Shown here one piece after another: positions 1-9,409 of a DNA stretch of 64,000 nt. The first letter of the stretch is position 1. Each line of letters opens with the position of its first letter. The notes beneath the pieces were generated by a model that worked only from the letters and a program-made list of their open reading frames with translations, was not told the origin of the DNA and searched no databases. A program made the position numbers and the translations under genes. The stretch comes from Sulfitobacter sp. (GTDB lineage Bacteria; Pseudomonadota; Alphaproteobacteria; Rhodobacterales; Rhodobacteraceae). The stretch lies in contig JAFMGZ010000003.1 in the NCBI GenBank assembly GCA_017854855.1, positions 62,001 to 126,000 of the forward strand, given 5' to 3'.

Positions 1-72
1 CATCCCGTTGCCCACCATCAACAGGCACATCCCAAATAGGAGCGCCCATGCGCTTGATAGAACCTGAATCAT
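1..72 (-). CDS. MFS transporter, N-terminal fragment (runs off the window)
   Basis: An ATG at 72-70 is preceded by a good AAAGGAG ribosome binding site and opens a frame that stays open to the window edge. The 24 visible residues begin MIQVLSSAWALLFGMCLL, a hydrophobic first membrane helix. It lies just downstream of queA on the same strand, where I recall related Rhodobacterales carrying a major facilitator superfamily transporter with a similar N terminus. The family call is from memory of this start and position; only one helix is visible, so any membrane protein is possible. Confidence 0.5.
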   Translation of the reverse strand, partial: MIQVLSSAWALLFGMCLLMVGNGM

Positions 73-154
73 GTGGCTGCTCCTTTAGGGCGTTGTGCTC
101 TCATTGAACCTGCAAACCGGGGGCGTCACCTGATTTAGCGACACTTCACAGGCT

Positions 155-1219
155 TCAAGCGGTCTTTTGCGGCATAGGTATTAATAGAGAGGCATCACCG
201 TAGGAAAAGAAACGGTATTTCTCAGCGATGGCATGGGCATAGATCGATTTGATCCGATCAGCCCCCATCAAGGCCGAGACCAGCATCATCAGCGTGGATT
301 TCGGCAGGTGGAAATTGGTCATCAGCGCGTCAGCTACGTGAAAGGTGAAACCCGGCGTAATAAAGATGTCGGTATCGCCTTCCCAGGCGGCGATCTGCCC
401 GTCACGTCCGGCGGTCTCTATCAGGCGCAGGGCGGTGGTGCCCACCGGGATCACGCGGCCACCGGCGGCTTTGGTGGCCGCGATCTCGGACGCGGCCTGC
501 GCGCTGACAAGGCCCCATTCCGCGTGCATCTTGTGCTGCGAGATATCATCGACCTTGACCGGCAGAAAGGTGCCCGCGCCGACATGCAGGGTGACATAGC
601 TAAAGCTGACCCCGCGCGCGGTGAGGGCCGCCAGCAATGGTTCATCAAAATGCAACGAGGCCGTGGGTGCCGCCACCGCCCCCGATGTTTTGGCCCAGAC
701 GGTCTGGTAGTCGGTCTTGTCCTGCGCATCGGCAGGGCGTTTGGCCGCGATATAGGGCGGAAGGGGCATCGCCCCTGCGGCATTCAGCGCGGCGTCAAAA
801 TCATCGCCCGTGCAGTTGAACCGCAGATGGCCCTGCCCGTCGGCAACCCCTTCCAGCGTGGCGGATAGATCTGTGCTGAAGGTGACCGTCTCCCCGGTCT
901 TGAGCTTGCGCAGGGGTTTGATCAGCGCGGCCCAGGTGCCATCGCTGCGCGGCTCCAGCAGGGTAACTTCGATCTTGGCCTCTACCCTGCCCTGGGCGCT
1001 GTCACGCAGGCGGGTGCCGAACAACCGGGCCGGGATCACACGGGTGTCATTCAGTACCAACCGGTCGCCCGGCCGCAGCCAATGGGTCAGGTCCGTGACA
1101 TGCTGGTCATGGATCGCATCACCCTGCGCCACCAGCAACCGCGCCGAAGAGCGCGGCACCGCAGGACGGGTGGCAATCAGCTGCTCTGGCAGGTCGAAAT
1201 CAAAATCTGAAAGTTTCAT
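155..1219 (-). CDS. queA: S-adenosylmethionine:tRNA ribosyltransferase-isomerase QueA
   Basis: QueA transfers and isomerises the ribosyl part of S-adenosylmethionine onto 7-aminomethyl-7-deazaguanine in tRNA, giving epoxyqueuosine, the penultimate step of queuosine synthesis in the cytoplasm. The 354-residue protein has the family length. Visible family signatures are the N-terminal [11 protein letters not shown] block, [34 protein letters not shown] and [19 protein letters not shown] near the C terminus. The ATG at 1219 lies 9 bases after the stop of the large AsmA-like gene, so the two are probably cotranscribed. The MFS gene follows after about 80 bases. Confidence 0.95.
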   Translation of the reverse strand: MKLSDFDFDLPEQLIATRPAVPRSSARLLVAQGDAIHDQHVTDLTHWLRPGDRLVLNDTRVIPARLFGTRLRDSAQGRVEAKIEVTLLEPRSDGTWAALIKPLRKLKTGETVTFSTDLSATLEGVADGQGHLRFNCTGDDFDAALNAAGAMPLPPYIAAKRPADAQDKTDYQTVWAKTSGAVAAPTASLHFDEPLLAALTARGVSFSYVTLHVGAGTFLPVKVDDISQHKMHAEWGLVSAQAASEIAATKAAGGRVIPVGTTALRLIETAGRDGQIAAWEGDTDIFITPGFTFHVADALMTNFHLPKSTLMMLVSALMGADRIKSIYAHAIAEKYRFFSYGDASLLIPMPQKTA

Positions 1220-1228
1220 GGCCGCGCT

Positions 1229-4200
1229 TTAGCGCCCCTCGTGGGTCCCGGCAACGGGTCTTTTGGGAATTGCCTCTGGCTGAGGCAGAATGCTTTTGGT
1301 GATGCCGTCAACCTCTGGCAATTCGGGCGGGCGCGCGCGGAACAATTCCCGGAACATGGCAGGTGCCAGGGCTGACAGCGGATTGACCGAAACATCCGGC
1401 GTTCTGGCCTGCCCTTTCAAGGTATAGTTGAACCCGATCACCCCTTCGCCCTTGCGGGTAAACAGCGATCCGATTCCGTTGAGCAGATAGACCGGGCTGA
1501 CCACCCCCTGCATCCCGATCACCCCTGTATCGAGCGCATAGGTCCCATCCATCGAGATGCCCATGGAGGCACCCACGGCGCTGGCCTCGGTCAGGGTCAG
1601 CAGGTTGGGGGTCAGACGGAATGTCGCCTCTACATCATTAAAGAAAATACCATCCCCGTTGAGTTCATTGATCAGCCCCACCACGGAGACAGCATTCAGC
1701 AAAGCGGCAATGCCCGGCGCGTCGCGCACGGTCACGCCGCCGATGGTCAAACGCCCGTCAAATGCACCGCCCTTTCCCACCGGCAGCAAGAGCAGCGACA
1801 GCTGCCCGCCCACCACCTGTTTGAGCAAACCCGCCGCACGCAGCACATCGCCCGCATCCGCAGAGGTCAGCCGCACCGCGCTGCGGCCATCCTGCGGCGA
1901 GACCCGCCCCTGAACCGCAGCGGCACCATTCAATTGTGCGTTGAAATTACCATCCAAACCGCCCGCGGTGGCAAAGCGCCCTGTCATGTTGGTCAGCGCA
2001 ATGGTGTCTGAGATCTGCAGCCGGTCCAATGCGACCTGCATCGGTGCCGAGGCCTGAGCATTGCTGCTGGCCCCGAATTCTGCCCGTCGCAGATCCAGAC
2101 TGCCGCCGCGCAGCACCACCTGGACCGGATTGCCCGCCCCCTGACCGATCAGGTCCAGCGGAACATCAAGCCAATTGCCCACCTCCACCTTGTCAAAGCG
2201 GATCCGGTTCAGCGACTTATCCGCGTTGAAGCTGATGTTGCCCGAGGCCGAAAGGCCCGGACCCGACACGTCAAGCTGTTCAATCTCGGGCACCGGGCCA
2301 AGCACGCCCCTGACGCGCAAGCGCCCGGCCTCACGGGGGGCCTTTACCCAGCTGACTTGCGGCACGGCAATTCGCAGCCCGCGCAAATCAGACCGCAGAT
2401 CAAATTGCGGGGCCGCACCGCGCTGCAGCACAATATCGACATTGGCCCGCCCCTGCCCCGCGACAGAGCCCTGCGGCAGCGCCACGCCAAAGGTCTGCAA
2501 TGCAGCCTGATCCAATGTGGTATCGGCGCTCAACAATCCCGGCCCGGCCCCCGGCCCCAGCGGCTGGCGGTAACTGGCGTCAAAGGCCACACCGTCTATT
2601 GTTCCTGTCCCGTCAATGCGCAACGCATCGTTTTGTGCCGCGATCCGCAGCCTGTCCGCCCTGATGCGCCGTCCGGGGACCAACACATCGCTGGACAGCG
2701 ACAAAAGATCCCCGGTCGCGTGATAGATCACGGTTGGCCTGGTGCCCGGCTTTAACGTCAGGGCCAATGTCGCGGCGAGGGCTGCATTGCCATCGGCCAG
2801 GGCCACGGGCAATTTGGCTTTGTCCATGAAGGACATCGGCGGCATGTTCAGCAGCGACAGGGTGGCCGCGATGGTGGAGCGGGTCTCAAGGCGGACCACG
2901 GCTGGCGTGCCTTCCTTGGCGCGCACATCGGGGATGATAAAGGATGATCCCGCGATCCCGACCGGCCCGCCTTGCGGCGGCGTGACCTGACCGCCGTCAA
3001 CGGTGACCACCAGACGGTTGTCCGCCAGACTGAAATGGCCCCGCCCCTGATCCACCGCTGGCAGCGTCTTGGCAAAGCGCAGATCGGCCTTTTGGTAGTC
3101 AAAGGCCACATAGGTCTGGGGCGGTGTTTCGGGGGCCAGCCGGATGGCCAGATCCAGATTGCTGACCTCACCTGCCAAAAGGTTGGTCTGCAGCCAGTTG
3201 CGGGTGTGACCCAGCAGCCGTTCAGGCCAAAGCGCCAGCAGCCGGTCTGATGAAAATTCATCCATGCGGCCATCCAGCGCCACTTGCCAGCCCGCAGGGT
3301 CGGCACGCAGCTGGCCGTCCACCAGCAGCGTCTTGCCCTGGTCCGACACCTGAAGCCGACCCAGCGTGACCCTGAAGGGATCCAGTTCAAGCCTGAAATC
3401 CGCCTCTGCGCCCGCAATCCGAACCGCGCTTTCATAAAGGTCATCGGGGTTTGCAACCATATCCTGCAGGCTGATCTGCCCCACCAGATCACGCAGTTTG
3501 CCGCTGTCCTCATCCACCCCCAGGACCGCCGCGCCGCTGGCCTGCGCGGTGATCCACGGGCTGCGGACAGAAAGTTCGTCAAAGCGCAGCAGTTTCTCTT
3601 GGGGGATATAGCTGAAATAGCTGCGCGCACCGTCAAAGGGGATCGGCTTGGTGCCCGAATTGGGCTGCAAGACCCCCTTGCCGATCTGCAAAGTGGCGGC
3701 AATCGGCGCAAAGCGGCCCTCTTGGGACAGGCCCGAACGCACGGCACCCGAAATCGGTGCCCGCAGGACCCCCAGCCAGGCAAAGGCGGCACCCTGGATG
3801 GCGATGTCTTCGGCGGGCACATCCTGGAAATTGACGCCAAAGGTCGCGGCGGTCTGGCCAATCTGGCTGGTGTAATTGGCCGAGAGTGTTGCGACACCCG
3901 CCCCGCCACTGAGCAGCGCCAGATCCGCCGCGATGGTCAGCATGTCATCCTGCCGCGTCAGCAAAAAGCGACCGCCATCGACGGTCCAGGCCCGGTCTGC
4001 CCGGCTGTCTTCGTAGCGCAGCGTCACCGCGCGCACATCCACATTGCGCAATCCCGCCAAGGTGGGGCGGCCCAGCAATTCATCGACCTGCCCGATCAGG
4101 GCAGGCAGGCTGGACGCCTCTGTGGCCTGATCGCCCGCAGCGCTGGTGCTGCCCGCCTCAGAGGCTCCTGAGCGCAATGTCACCGATCCGTTTTCATTGC

Positions 4201-4642
4201 GCCGCAACCGCACGACAATCCCCGACAGGGTGACCTCGCTGGGCTGCACCTGCCCCTCCAGCAAGGGGGCGGTGGCAAAGACAGCGCTGGCCTCATTGAA
4301 GCGCGCAATTTCAGCGCCATTGGGGGCGTTCAACGCCACATCGCGCAGCCGTAAGCGGGGCTGCCAGCCCTCGTCCATGACGAAAGCCATCTCGCCAAAA
4401 CGGACCCGCGTCCGGGGCAGCACCTCGGCCAGGCGGTCTTCGATCATCTGCTGGACCCAGTCGGGTGCGGTAACAGGATAGGATTTAAGATAAAGAACCG
4501 CCGCCCCGCCCATGAGGACGCAGACGGTTGTCAGTGCAAGTGCGGCATTGAGAAACCACATCACGCCCATGCCCAAAAACCTGCGGTGCTTTTTGGTCTT
4601 TGGGTTTAGCGGAAAAGGGCTTGCAGCGTCGCGCATCATCAT
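1229..4642 (-). CDS. AsmA/YhdP-like large envelope protein (DUF3971 type)
   Basis: A protein of about 1,137 residues with a short basic N-terminal tail, one membrane segment (around residues 22-51 from the chosen start) and a huge extracytoplasmic part of beta-rich repeats. This is the architecture of YhdP/AsmA-like proteins, which in Gram-negative bacteria take part in lipid transport between inner and outer membrane. The C-terminal part, with stretches such as GKGGAFDGRLTIGGVTV and SMDGTYALDTGVIGMQG, resembles the AsmA-like C-terminal domain. The reading frame can be extended to a TTG at 4675, but that codon lacks a ribosome binding site. I prefer the ATG triplet at 4642-4634, which sits at an AGGATG stretch, so the exact start is uncertain. 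It precedes queA by 9 bases. Confidence 0.8.
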   Translation of the reverse strand: MMMRDAASPFPLNPKTKKHRRFLGMGVMWFLNAALALTTVCVLMGGAAVLYLKSYPVTAPDWVQQMIEDRLAEVLPRTRVRFGEMAFVMDEGWQPRLRLRDVALNAPNGAEIARFNEASAVFATAPLLEGQVQPSEVTLSGIVVRLRRNENGSVTLRSGASEAGSTSAAGDQATEASSLPALIGQVDELLGRPTLAGLRNVDVRAVTLRYEDSRADRAWTVDGGRFLLTRQDDMLTIAADLALLSGGAGVATLSANYTSQIGQTAATFGVNFQDVPAEDIAIQGAAFAWLGVLRAPISGAVRSGLSQEGRFAPIAATLQIGKGVLQPNSGTKPIPFDGARSYFSYIPQEKLLRFDELSVRSPWITAQASGAAVLGVDEDSGKLRDLVGQISLQDMVANPDDLYESAVRIAGAEADFRLELDPFRVTLGRLQVSDQGKTLLVDGQLRADPAGWQVALDGRMDEFSSDRLLALWPERLLGHTRNWLQTNLLAGEVSNLDLAIRLAPETPPQTYVAFDYQKADLRFAKTLPAVDQGRGHFSLADNRLVVTVDGGQVTPPQGGPVGIAGSSFIIPDVRAKEGTPAVVRLETRSTIAATLSLLNMPPMSFMDKAKLPVALADGNAALAATLALTLKPGTRPTVIYHATGDLLSLSSDVLVPGRRIRADRLRIAAQNDALRIDGTGTIDGVAFDASYRQPLGPGAGPGLLSADTTLDQAALQTFGVALPQGSVAGQGRANVDIVLQRGAAPQFDLRSDLRGLRIAVPQVSWVKAPREAGRLRVRGVLGPVPEIEQLDVSGPGLSASGNISFNADKSLNRIRFDKVEVGNWLDVPLDLIGQGAGNPVQVVLRGGSLDLRRAEFGASSNAQASAPMQVALDRLQISDTIALTNMTGRFATAGGLDGNFNAQLNGAAAVQGRVSPQDGRSAVRLTSADAGDVLRAAGLLKQVVGGQLSLLLLPVGKGGAFDGRLTIGGVTVRDAPGIAALLNAVSVVGLINELNGDGIFFNDVEATFRLTPNLLTLTEASAVGASMGISMDGTYALDTGVIGMQGVVSPVYLLNGIGSLFTRKGEGVIGFNYTLKGQARTPDVSVNPLSALAPAMFRELFRARPPELPEVDGITKSILPQPEAIPKRPVAGTHEGR

Positions 4643-4731
4643 CCTGTTTGGCGTTGCGGGCTTGGCACTCGCCAATATCGTTCTACTATGTCACCCCAGC
4701 AATGACCTTCCAAGTGAAAGACGCCTGAATT

Positions 4732-5193
4732 ATGCCTGACATCCTTGATCCTGCACCAGACTTTACCCTGCCAAGCACGGGCGGCGGCGAAATTACGCTG
4801 AGCGCGCTGCAGGGCAGCCCCGTTGTGCTGTTCTTTTATCCCCGCGACGACACGCCGGGGTGTACCAAAGAAAGCATCGGATTTTCCCAAAGCCTGAGTG
4901 ACTTTGAGGCGGCGGGCGTCAAGGTCTTTGGCATCTCGCGCGACACGATGGCAAAACACGACAAATTCACCGCAAAGCACGAGCTGACCGTTCCTTTGCT
5001 GTCTGACGAAGAAGGCGGCGTGACAGAGAGCTATGGCGTCTGGGTGGAAAAGAACATGTACGGCAAGAAGTCGATGGGGATTGAACGCGCGACCTATCTG
5101 ATCGGGGCAGACGGCAAGATTGCACAGGTCTGGCGCAAGGTGAAAGTGCCAGGCCATGTCGAAGCGGTACTTGAGGCTGCGCGCGCGCTGTGA
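4732..5193 (+). CDS. bcp: Thioredoxin-dependent thiol peroxidase (BCP/PrxQ-type peroxiredoxin)
   Basis: A 153-residue peroxiredoxin that reduces hydrogen peroxide and organic peroxides in the cytoplasm. The peroxidatic motif FFYPRDDTPGCTKES places the active cysteine at residue 44. E. coli BCP has a resolving cysteine five residues later; here that position is isoleucine and Cys44 is the only cysteine in the whole protein, so it must work as a 1-Cys enzyme or with an external thiol. It is divergent from the YhdP-like gene. Its TGA overlaps the start of the downstream DUF455 gene (TGATG), indicating translational coupling. Confidence 0.93.
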   Translation: MPDILDPAPDFTLPSTGGGEITLSALQGSPVVLFFYPRDDTPGCTKESIGFSQSLSDFEAAGVKVFGISRDTMAKHDKFTAKHELTVPLLSDEEGGVTESYGVWVEKNMYGKKSMGIERATYLIGADGKIAQVWRKVKVPGHVEAVLEAARAL

Positions 5194-5993
5194 TGGCGCT
5201 GGCGGAAATGGCCGAGGCGGTTCTGCGCTGTGCGGATGGCCGGGAAAAGACGGCGCTGTCACACCAATACGCCGCCGAATGGCAAGCGGCCCGGGCTGCA
5301 GGGCAGACGCCCGAGATTGGCCATGCCACCCCCCCGCTGCATCCGGCCCGACCCGCCGCACCTGAATTGCTAAGCCCGCGTGACGTGCCGCGCCGCAAGC
5401 CCGGCTCGCCCGCAGGGCGGATCGCGCTGCTGCATGCGGTCGCCCATATCGAGCTGAACGCAGTCGATCTGCATTGGGATGTGATTGCGCGCTATACAGC
5501 GACCAAGATGCCCATGGGTTTTTATGACGACTGGGTCAAGGCGGCGGATGAGGAATCCAAGCATTTCAATCTGATGTGCGATTGCCTGGAAGAACTGGGC
5601 AGTCATTACGGGGCCTTGCCTGCCCATGCAGGCATGTGGCGTGCAGCCGAAGATACCGTGGATGATCTGATGGGCCGTCTGGCAGTCGTGCCCATGGTCC
5701 TTGAGGCACGCGGGCTGGATGTCACCCCCGGCATGATCAAGCTGTTCAAACAAGCCAAAGCTGACAGCGCCGTTGCCGCCCTTGAGACGATCTATGCCGA
5801 GGAAGTGGCGCATGTGGCCTATGGCAGCAAATGGTTCCATTTCCTGTGTGGCCGCCATGACGAAGACCCCAAGGAACGGTTTCACGCCCTGGTGCGCAAA
5901 TATTTCCACGGCGATCTGAAACCACCCTTTAACGAAGAAAAACGTGCCGAAGCAGGGATACCGCCGGACTTTTATTGGCCCCTCACGGCCTAG
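5193..5993 (+). CDS. DUF455 family ferritin-like protein
   Basis: About 266 residues, matching DUF455 proteins with a ferritin-like helical bundle (the broad fold of MiaE-type di-iron enzymes). Candidate metal ligands are carboxylates and histidines in AVAHIELNAVDLHWD, AADEESKHFNLM, PMVLEARGLDVTPGM and YAEEVAHVAYG, which show the E-x-x-H pattern of two helix pairs. The biochemical role is not established; a hydroxylase or iron/redox function is inference. The ATG at 5193 overlaps the bcp stop codon; a GTG one codon upstream (5190) is the alternative. Coupling to a peroxiredoxin suggests expression in the same oxidative context. Confidence 0.8.
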   Translation: MALAEMAEAVLRCADGREKTALSHQYAAEWQAARAAGQTPEIGHATPPLHPARPAAPELLSPRDVPRRKPGSPAGRIALLHAVAHIELNAVDLHWDVIARYTATKMPMGFYDDWVKAADEESKHFNLMCDCLEELGSHYGALPAHAGMWRAAEDTVDDLMGRLAVVPMVLEARGLDVTPGMIKLFKQAKADSAVAALETIYAEEVAHVAYGSKWFHFLCGRHDEDPKERFHALVRKYFHGDLKPPFNEEKRAEAGIPPDFYWPLTA

Positions 5994-6194
5994 GATCAGG
6001 TGAACACCGCAAGGCAAGTGACTGGACTGGGCGGTTTTTTGCCCATCAGTGCCCCTGTGGTTGTTTTCACGCCGGCGGAGGGCCAAGAGGCTTGCCCGTC
6101 AGGTTAGGCTTGGTTAATGAAACGGGGTTAGATCCGGTAGATCGAAAGATCAGTCGACCGGATCGAGGGAAAAGACGGGAAGAGGGAAGAAGAC

Positions 6195-7523
6195 GTGCGC
6201 ACCAGGCTCGCCATCAAGATCCATTCAGTTTTGGAACATTACTTTCCCGAACGCCGCGTCTTTCTCAAGTCTGACAATGATACCCGCTTTATCCGCCTGC
6301 GTCCCGGCACCCAGATCCTAGCCTTTGCGGGCAGTGCCCTTTTGGTCGCCTGGGCGATCATCGCCACGGCAGTTATCTTGATGGACAGCATCGGGTCGGG
6401 CAATTTTCGCGAACAGGCAAAACGCGATCAACGCACCTATCAGGCACGGTTGAACGACCTGTCCGCACAGCGCGACAACCGCGCCGAAGAAGCGCTGGCC
6501 GCGCAAGAGCGGTTCAACAGCGCGCTGAAACAGATTTCAATCATGCAATCCGATCTTCTGCAGTCAGAGACGCGCCGCCGCGAGCTGGAGACAGGCATTG
6601 ACGTGATCCAGAACACCCTGCGCGGCACGATGAAAGAACGCGAGGCCGCGCGCCAGCAGCTGGCTGCACTTGAAGGCACCACAGACGGAGAAACCAGCAA
6701 CGTGGTTCAGGCCGCGACCAGCAGCGCCCCCATCGGATTTCTGGCAGAGGCGCTGGAACGAACCGCCAAGGAGCGCGATCAGGTCGTTGCCGACGCCCAG
6801 GAGGCCCTGCTGGAGGCCGACAGGATGCAACAGGAAATCGCGCTGATGCGCGACCAGAACGATGCGATCTTTCGCCAGCTTGAAGAAGCGATGAGCGTTT
6901 CCGTCGCCCCGCTGGACAAGATGTTCCGCAACGCGGGCATGCCGACCGACCGCATATTGGAGACGGTCCGCCGTGGCTATTCGGGCCAAGGTGGCCCCAT
7001 GACACCCCTGAGCTTTAGCACCCGTGGCGAAGAGCCGTCTGCAGATACGATGCGCGCCAACCGACTGTTGAACCAGATGGACCGGTTGAACCTTTACAGA
7101 ATTGCCGCCGAAAAGGCCCCTTTTGCGAACCCGCTGAAAAACGCGTTCCGCTTTACCAGCCAGTTCGGCTATCGCCGTGACCCCAAGACGGGGGGGCGGC
7201 GCATGCACTCTGGCGTTGATTTCGCCGCCGGAATGGGCACACCACTATATGCCACTGCTGACGGGGTTGTGACCCACGCTGGCTGGCAATCCGGTTATGG
7301 CCGTCTGGTCAAGATCCAGCATGAGTTCGGAATTGAGACCCGCTATGCCCATCTTTCGCGCCTAACGGTAAAAGTGGGACAAAGGGTCTCGCGCGGGCAG
7401 CGAATTGGTGATATGGGGGCGTCTGGACGAGTAACCGGTGTTCATCTTCACTACGAAGTGCGTGTGGGTGGCAAAGCAGTAAATCCGATGATCTATATCA
7501 AGGCAGCAAACGATGTTTTCTAA
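6195..7523 (+). CDS. M23 family peptidoglycan metallopeptidase with membrane anchor and coiled coil
   Basis: A 442-residue envelope protein. Residues around 38-62 form one membrane helix, residues about 75-250 are heptad-rich coiled coil, and the last 120 residues are an M23 (LytM) peptidase domain. The zinc ligands are visible: HSGVDF (H-x3-D) and HLHYE (H-x-H), so it should be active as a DD-endopeptidase rather than a degenerate LytM. It starts at GTG 6195 after an AGGGAAG ribosome binding site. The 3' end overlaps the bactofilin start by 11 bases. M23 peptidases beside bactofilins shape cells in several proteobacteria (Csd1-CcmA in Helicobacter; LmdC-BacA in Hyphomonas), so a cell-shape role is likely. 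Confidence 0.92.
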   Translation: MRTRLAIKIHSVLEHYFPERRVFLKSDNDTRFIRLRPGTQILAFAGSALLVAWAIIATAVILMDSIGSGNFREQAKRDQRTYQARLNDLSAQRDNRAEEALAAQERFNSALKQISIMQSDLLQSETRRRELETGIDVIQNTLRGTMKEREAARQQLAALEGTTDGETSNVVQAATSSAPIGFLAEALERTAKERDQVVADAQEALLEADRMQQEIALMRDQNDAIFRQLEEAMSVSVAPLDKMFRNAGMPTDRILETVRRGYSGQGGPMTPLSFSTRGEEPSADTMRANRLLNQMDRLNLYRIAAEKAPFANPLKNAFRFTSQFGYRRDPKTGGRRMHSGVDFAAGMGTPLYATADGVVTHAGWQSGYGRLVKIQHEFGIETRYAHLSRLTVKVGQRVSRGQRIGDMGASGRVTGVHLHYEVRVGGKAVNPMIYIKAANDVF

Positions 7524-8031
7524 GAGCAAAATCAACGATCCCGCGCCAAGCAAAGACGCAGACGCAGCGTCCAAGCAGGCAATTCCCCCCACTGCGGCAC
7601 CTCAGGGTTCTGCCATGGGCAAGCCAGGCGAATTCAAGGCAAGCGCCCCAAAGCCAAAGCCACCGGCCTCTTTGCTTTCTGCTGACTTGCATGTCACAGG
7701 CAACATGAAGACAACCGGCGACATCCAGGTTGAAGGGACAGTTGAGGGCGACATTCGCGCGCATTTACTGACCATCGGCGAGACGGCGACCATCAAGGGC
7801 GAAGTGATTGCCGATGATGTCGTGATCAACGGTCGCATCGTGGGCCGCGTGCGTGGCTTGAAAGTACGTCTGACATCAACTGCACGGGTTGAGGGTGACA
7901 TCATCCACAAGACCATCGCGATTGAATCGGGTGCGCATTTTGAAGGGTCTGTCCAGCGTCAGGATGATCCTCTGAACCCCGGCTCCAAATCATCTTCGGC
8001 ATCTGCCAAGGCGAACCCTGCCTCTGAATGA
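7513..8031 (+). CDS. Bactofilin (polymer-forming cytoskeletal protein)
   Basis: A 172-residue bactofilin. The central DUF583 beta-helix spans about residues 55-145, with short repeated turns such as GDIQVEGTVEGDI, ATIKGEVIADDVVINGRIVG and ARVEGDIIHKTIAIESGA. Flanking Pro/Ala/Ser/Lys-rich tails are probably disordered. Bactofilins self-assemble without nucleotide into membrane-associated filaments that recruit cell-wall enzymes. The ATG overlaps the last 11 bases of the M23 peptidase gene, so the two products are made together and the peptidase is the likely client. A strong terminator follows. Confidence 0.94.
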   Translation: MFSKSKINDPAPSKDADAASKQAIPPTAAPQGSAMGKPGEFKASAPKPKPPASLLSADLHVTGNMKTTGDIQVEGTVEGDIRAHLLTIGETATIKGEVIADDVVINGRIVGRVRGLKVRLTSTARVEGDIIHKTIAIESGAHFEGSVQRQDDPLNPGSKSSSASAKANPASE

Positions 8032-8054
8032 GGCGGTGAACAGTCATAATTGCA

Positions 8055-8088
8055 AAAGGCACCGCAGGTTTCTGTCGGTGCCTTTTTC
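8055..8088 (+). terminator. Rho-independent terminator after the bactofilin gene
   Basis: A 10-bp stem, AAAGGCACCG against CGGTGCCTTT, with an 11-base loop, continues into a T run. It lies 23 bases after the bactofilin stop codon. Confidence 0.85.
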
Positions 8089-8176
8089 TTTGGGGTGACC
8101 GATGATGTGGGGCGGTGCTGACTGCGCCCGGCCTGATGATATGATGACCGGATGACCGGGCATGGCCACTGCCACG

Positions 8177-8204
8177 AAAAAGGGCGCACCTTTCGGCACG
8201 CCCT
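8177..8204 (-). terminator. Probable terminator of the cyclophilin pair (minus strand)
   Basis: An AGGGCG/CGCCCT stem-loop with an A-rich plus-strand flank (a T run on the minus strand) lies about 20 bases beyond the stop of the secreted cyclophilin gene. The inner stem is imperfect. Confidence 0.55.
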
Positions 8205-8226
8205 GTTTAAGACCAAAGGTCAACCA

Positions 8227-8784
8227 TCACTCGGTGACGGTGACCTTTTGCATCACGTCAGGCGCGCCGACGATTGCACCATTGCCGCCGGTGCCCAGTT
8301 TGATTGCATCAACGACATCCTGACCTTCGGTCACACGGCCAACAACCGTGTATTGACCGTTCAGGAAATAGCCCTCGTCAAACATGATAAAGAACTGGCT
8401 GTTCGCGGAGTCGGGGTTTTGCGACCGCGCCATGCCCACCACACCCTTGTCAAAAGGAATGTCGGAGAATTCAGCCGGTACATCGGGCATTTCAGATCCG
8501 CCCATGCCCGCACGGCGCAGGTTGGAAGGGTCTTTGCCGAATTCCACATCACCGGTCTGCGCCATAAAGCCTTCGATGACACGGTGGAACACGACGCCGT
8601 CATAGGCCCCCTGCTCTGCCAGCGTCTTGATCCGTTCAACATGCTGGGGTGCCACGTCTTCGAACAGGTCGATCTGGATCGTGCCGTTGGCCTCGCCCGC
8701 AACATCAATGGAGATCCCGGTTGCGGCCGCCGCACTGCCCAGCAAAGCTGCGATCAGCGCTGTTGTGACCCCGGCCTTACGCAT
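8227..8784 (-). CDS. Peptidylprolyl isomerase, cyclophilin type, exported
   Basis: About 185 residues: a signal peptide ([21 protein letters not shown]) followed by one cyclophilin domain. It catalyses cis-trans isomerisation of prolyl bonds, here in the periplasm. Visible core motifs are [16 protein letters not shown] (catalytic Arg), [26 protein letters not shown] and the AEFS block of bacterial enzymes. I chose the ATG at 8784, which overlaps the stop of the preceding cyclophilin gene; a TTG at 8793 is also possible. It is the second gene of a tandem pair that probably arose by duplication, one member cytoplasmic and one exported. Confidence 0.9.
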   Translation of the reverse strand: MRKAGVTTALIAALLGSAAAATGISIDVAGEANGTIQIDLFEDVAPQHVERIKTLAEQGAYDGVVFHRVIEGFMAQTGDVEFGKDPSNLRRAGMGGSEMPDVPAEFSDIPFDKGVVGMARSQNPDSANSQFFIMFDEGYFLNGQYTVVGRVTEGQDVVDAIKLGTGGNGAIVGAPDVMQKVTVTE

Positions 8785-9283
8785 CTGCGGCAACCTTCAT
8801 GCTGATCATGCGGTCAGGCTCGGCAGGTGGCTCGCCACGCGCGATGGCATCGACATGTTCCATACCGGAAATGACCTGACCGTAAACGGTGTACTGACCG
8901 TTCAGGAAATCATTGTCCTTGAAGTTGATAAAGAACTGGCTGTTCGCAGAATCGGGGTTGGCAGACCGCGCCGCACCGATTGAACCGCGCGCATGGGGCA
9001 GCTTGGAGAATTCCGCTGGTACATTGTCCAGATCGGAGCCACCGGTGCCCGCCATGCGCAGGTTAAAGCCGTCTTCCATGTTGCCATGTTCCACATCGCC
9101 GGTCTGAGCCATAAAGCCCTCGATCACGCGGTGAAAGCAGACGTTGTCGTATTTACCGGCACGGGCCAGCTCTTTCATGCGGGCTGTGTGCTTTGGGGCC
9201 ACTTCGGCAAACAGCTCGATAGTGACAGTACCGCCCTTGAGTTCCAACAGGATGGTGTTTTCTGGATCTTTGATCTCGGCCAT
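8777..9283 (-). CDS. Peptidylprolyl isomerase, cyclophilin type, cytoplasmic
   Basis: A 168-residue single cyclophilin domain without signal peptide. Core motifs are [62 protein letters not shown] and the EHVDAI block. It resembles E. coli PpiB in size and cellular location. The preceding sequence has an AGGAGCGC ribosome binding site. The 3' end overlaps the exported cyclophilin gene by a few bases, so translation is coupled. It is divergent from pgk. Confidence 0.92.
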   Translation of the reverse strand: MAEIKDPENTILLELKGGTVTIELFAEVAPKHTARMKELARAGKYDNVCFHRVIEGFMAQTGDVEHGNMEDGFNLRMAGTGGSDLDNVPAEFSKLPHARGSIGAARSANPDSANSQFFINFKDNDFLNGQYTVYGQVISGMEHVDAIARGEPPAEPDRMISMKVAADA

Positions 9284-9409
9284 GCCGCGCTCCTTTATTC
9301 AATCTGGCCCTTACCTAGGGCCGATCCGCCCAATTGCCAAGCGAGTGCATTGACCATTTGGCCCAGAAAGGCAAAACACTGCGTGACCAAAGGCAACAGG
9401 AACGGAAAT

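Noticed and set aside
8993-9409. N-terminal extension of pgk by about 139 codons
   Set aside because: The extension is the complement of the cyclophilin gene, and the known PGK N terminus begins at ATG 9410 with a ribosome binding site.
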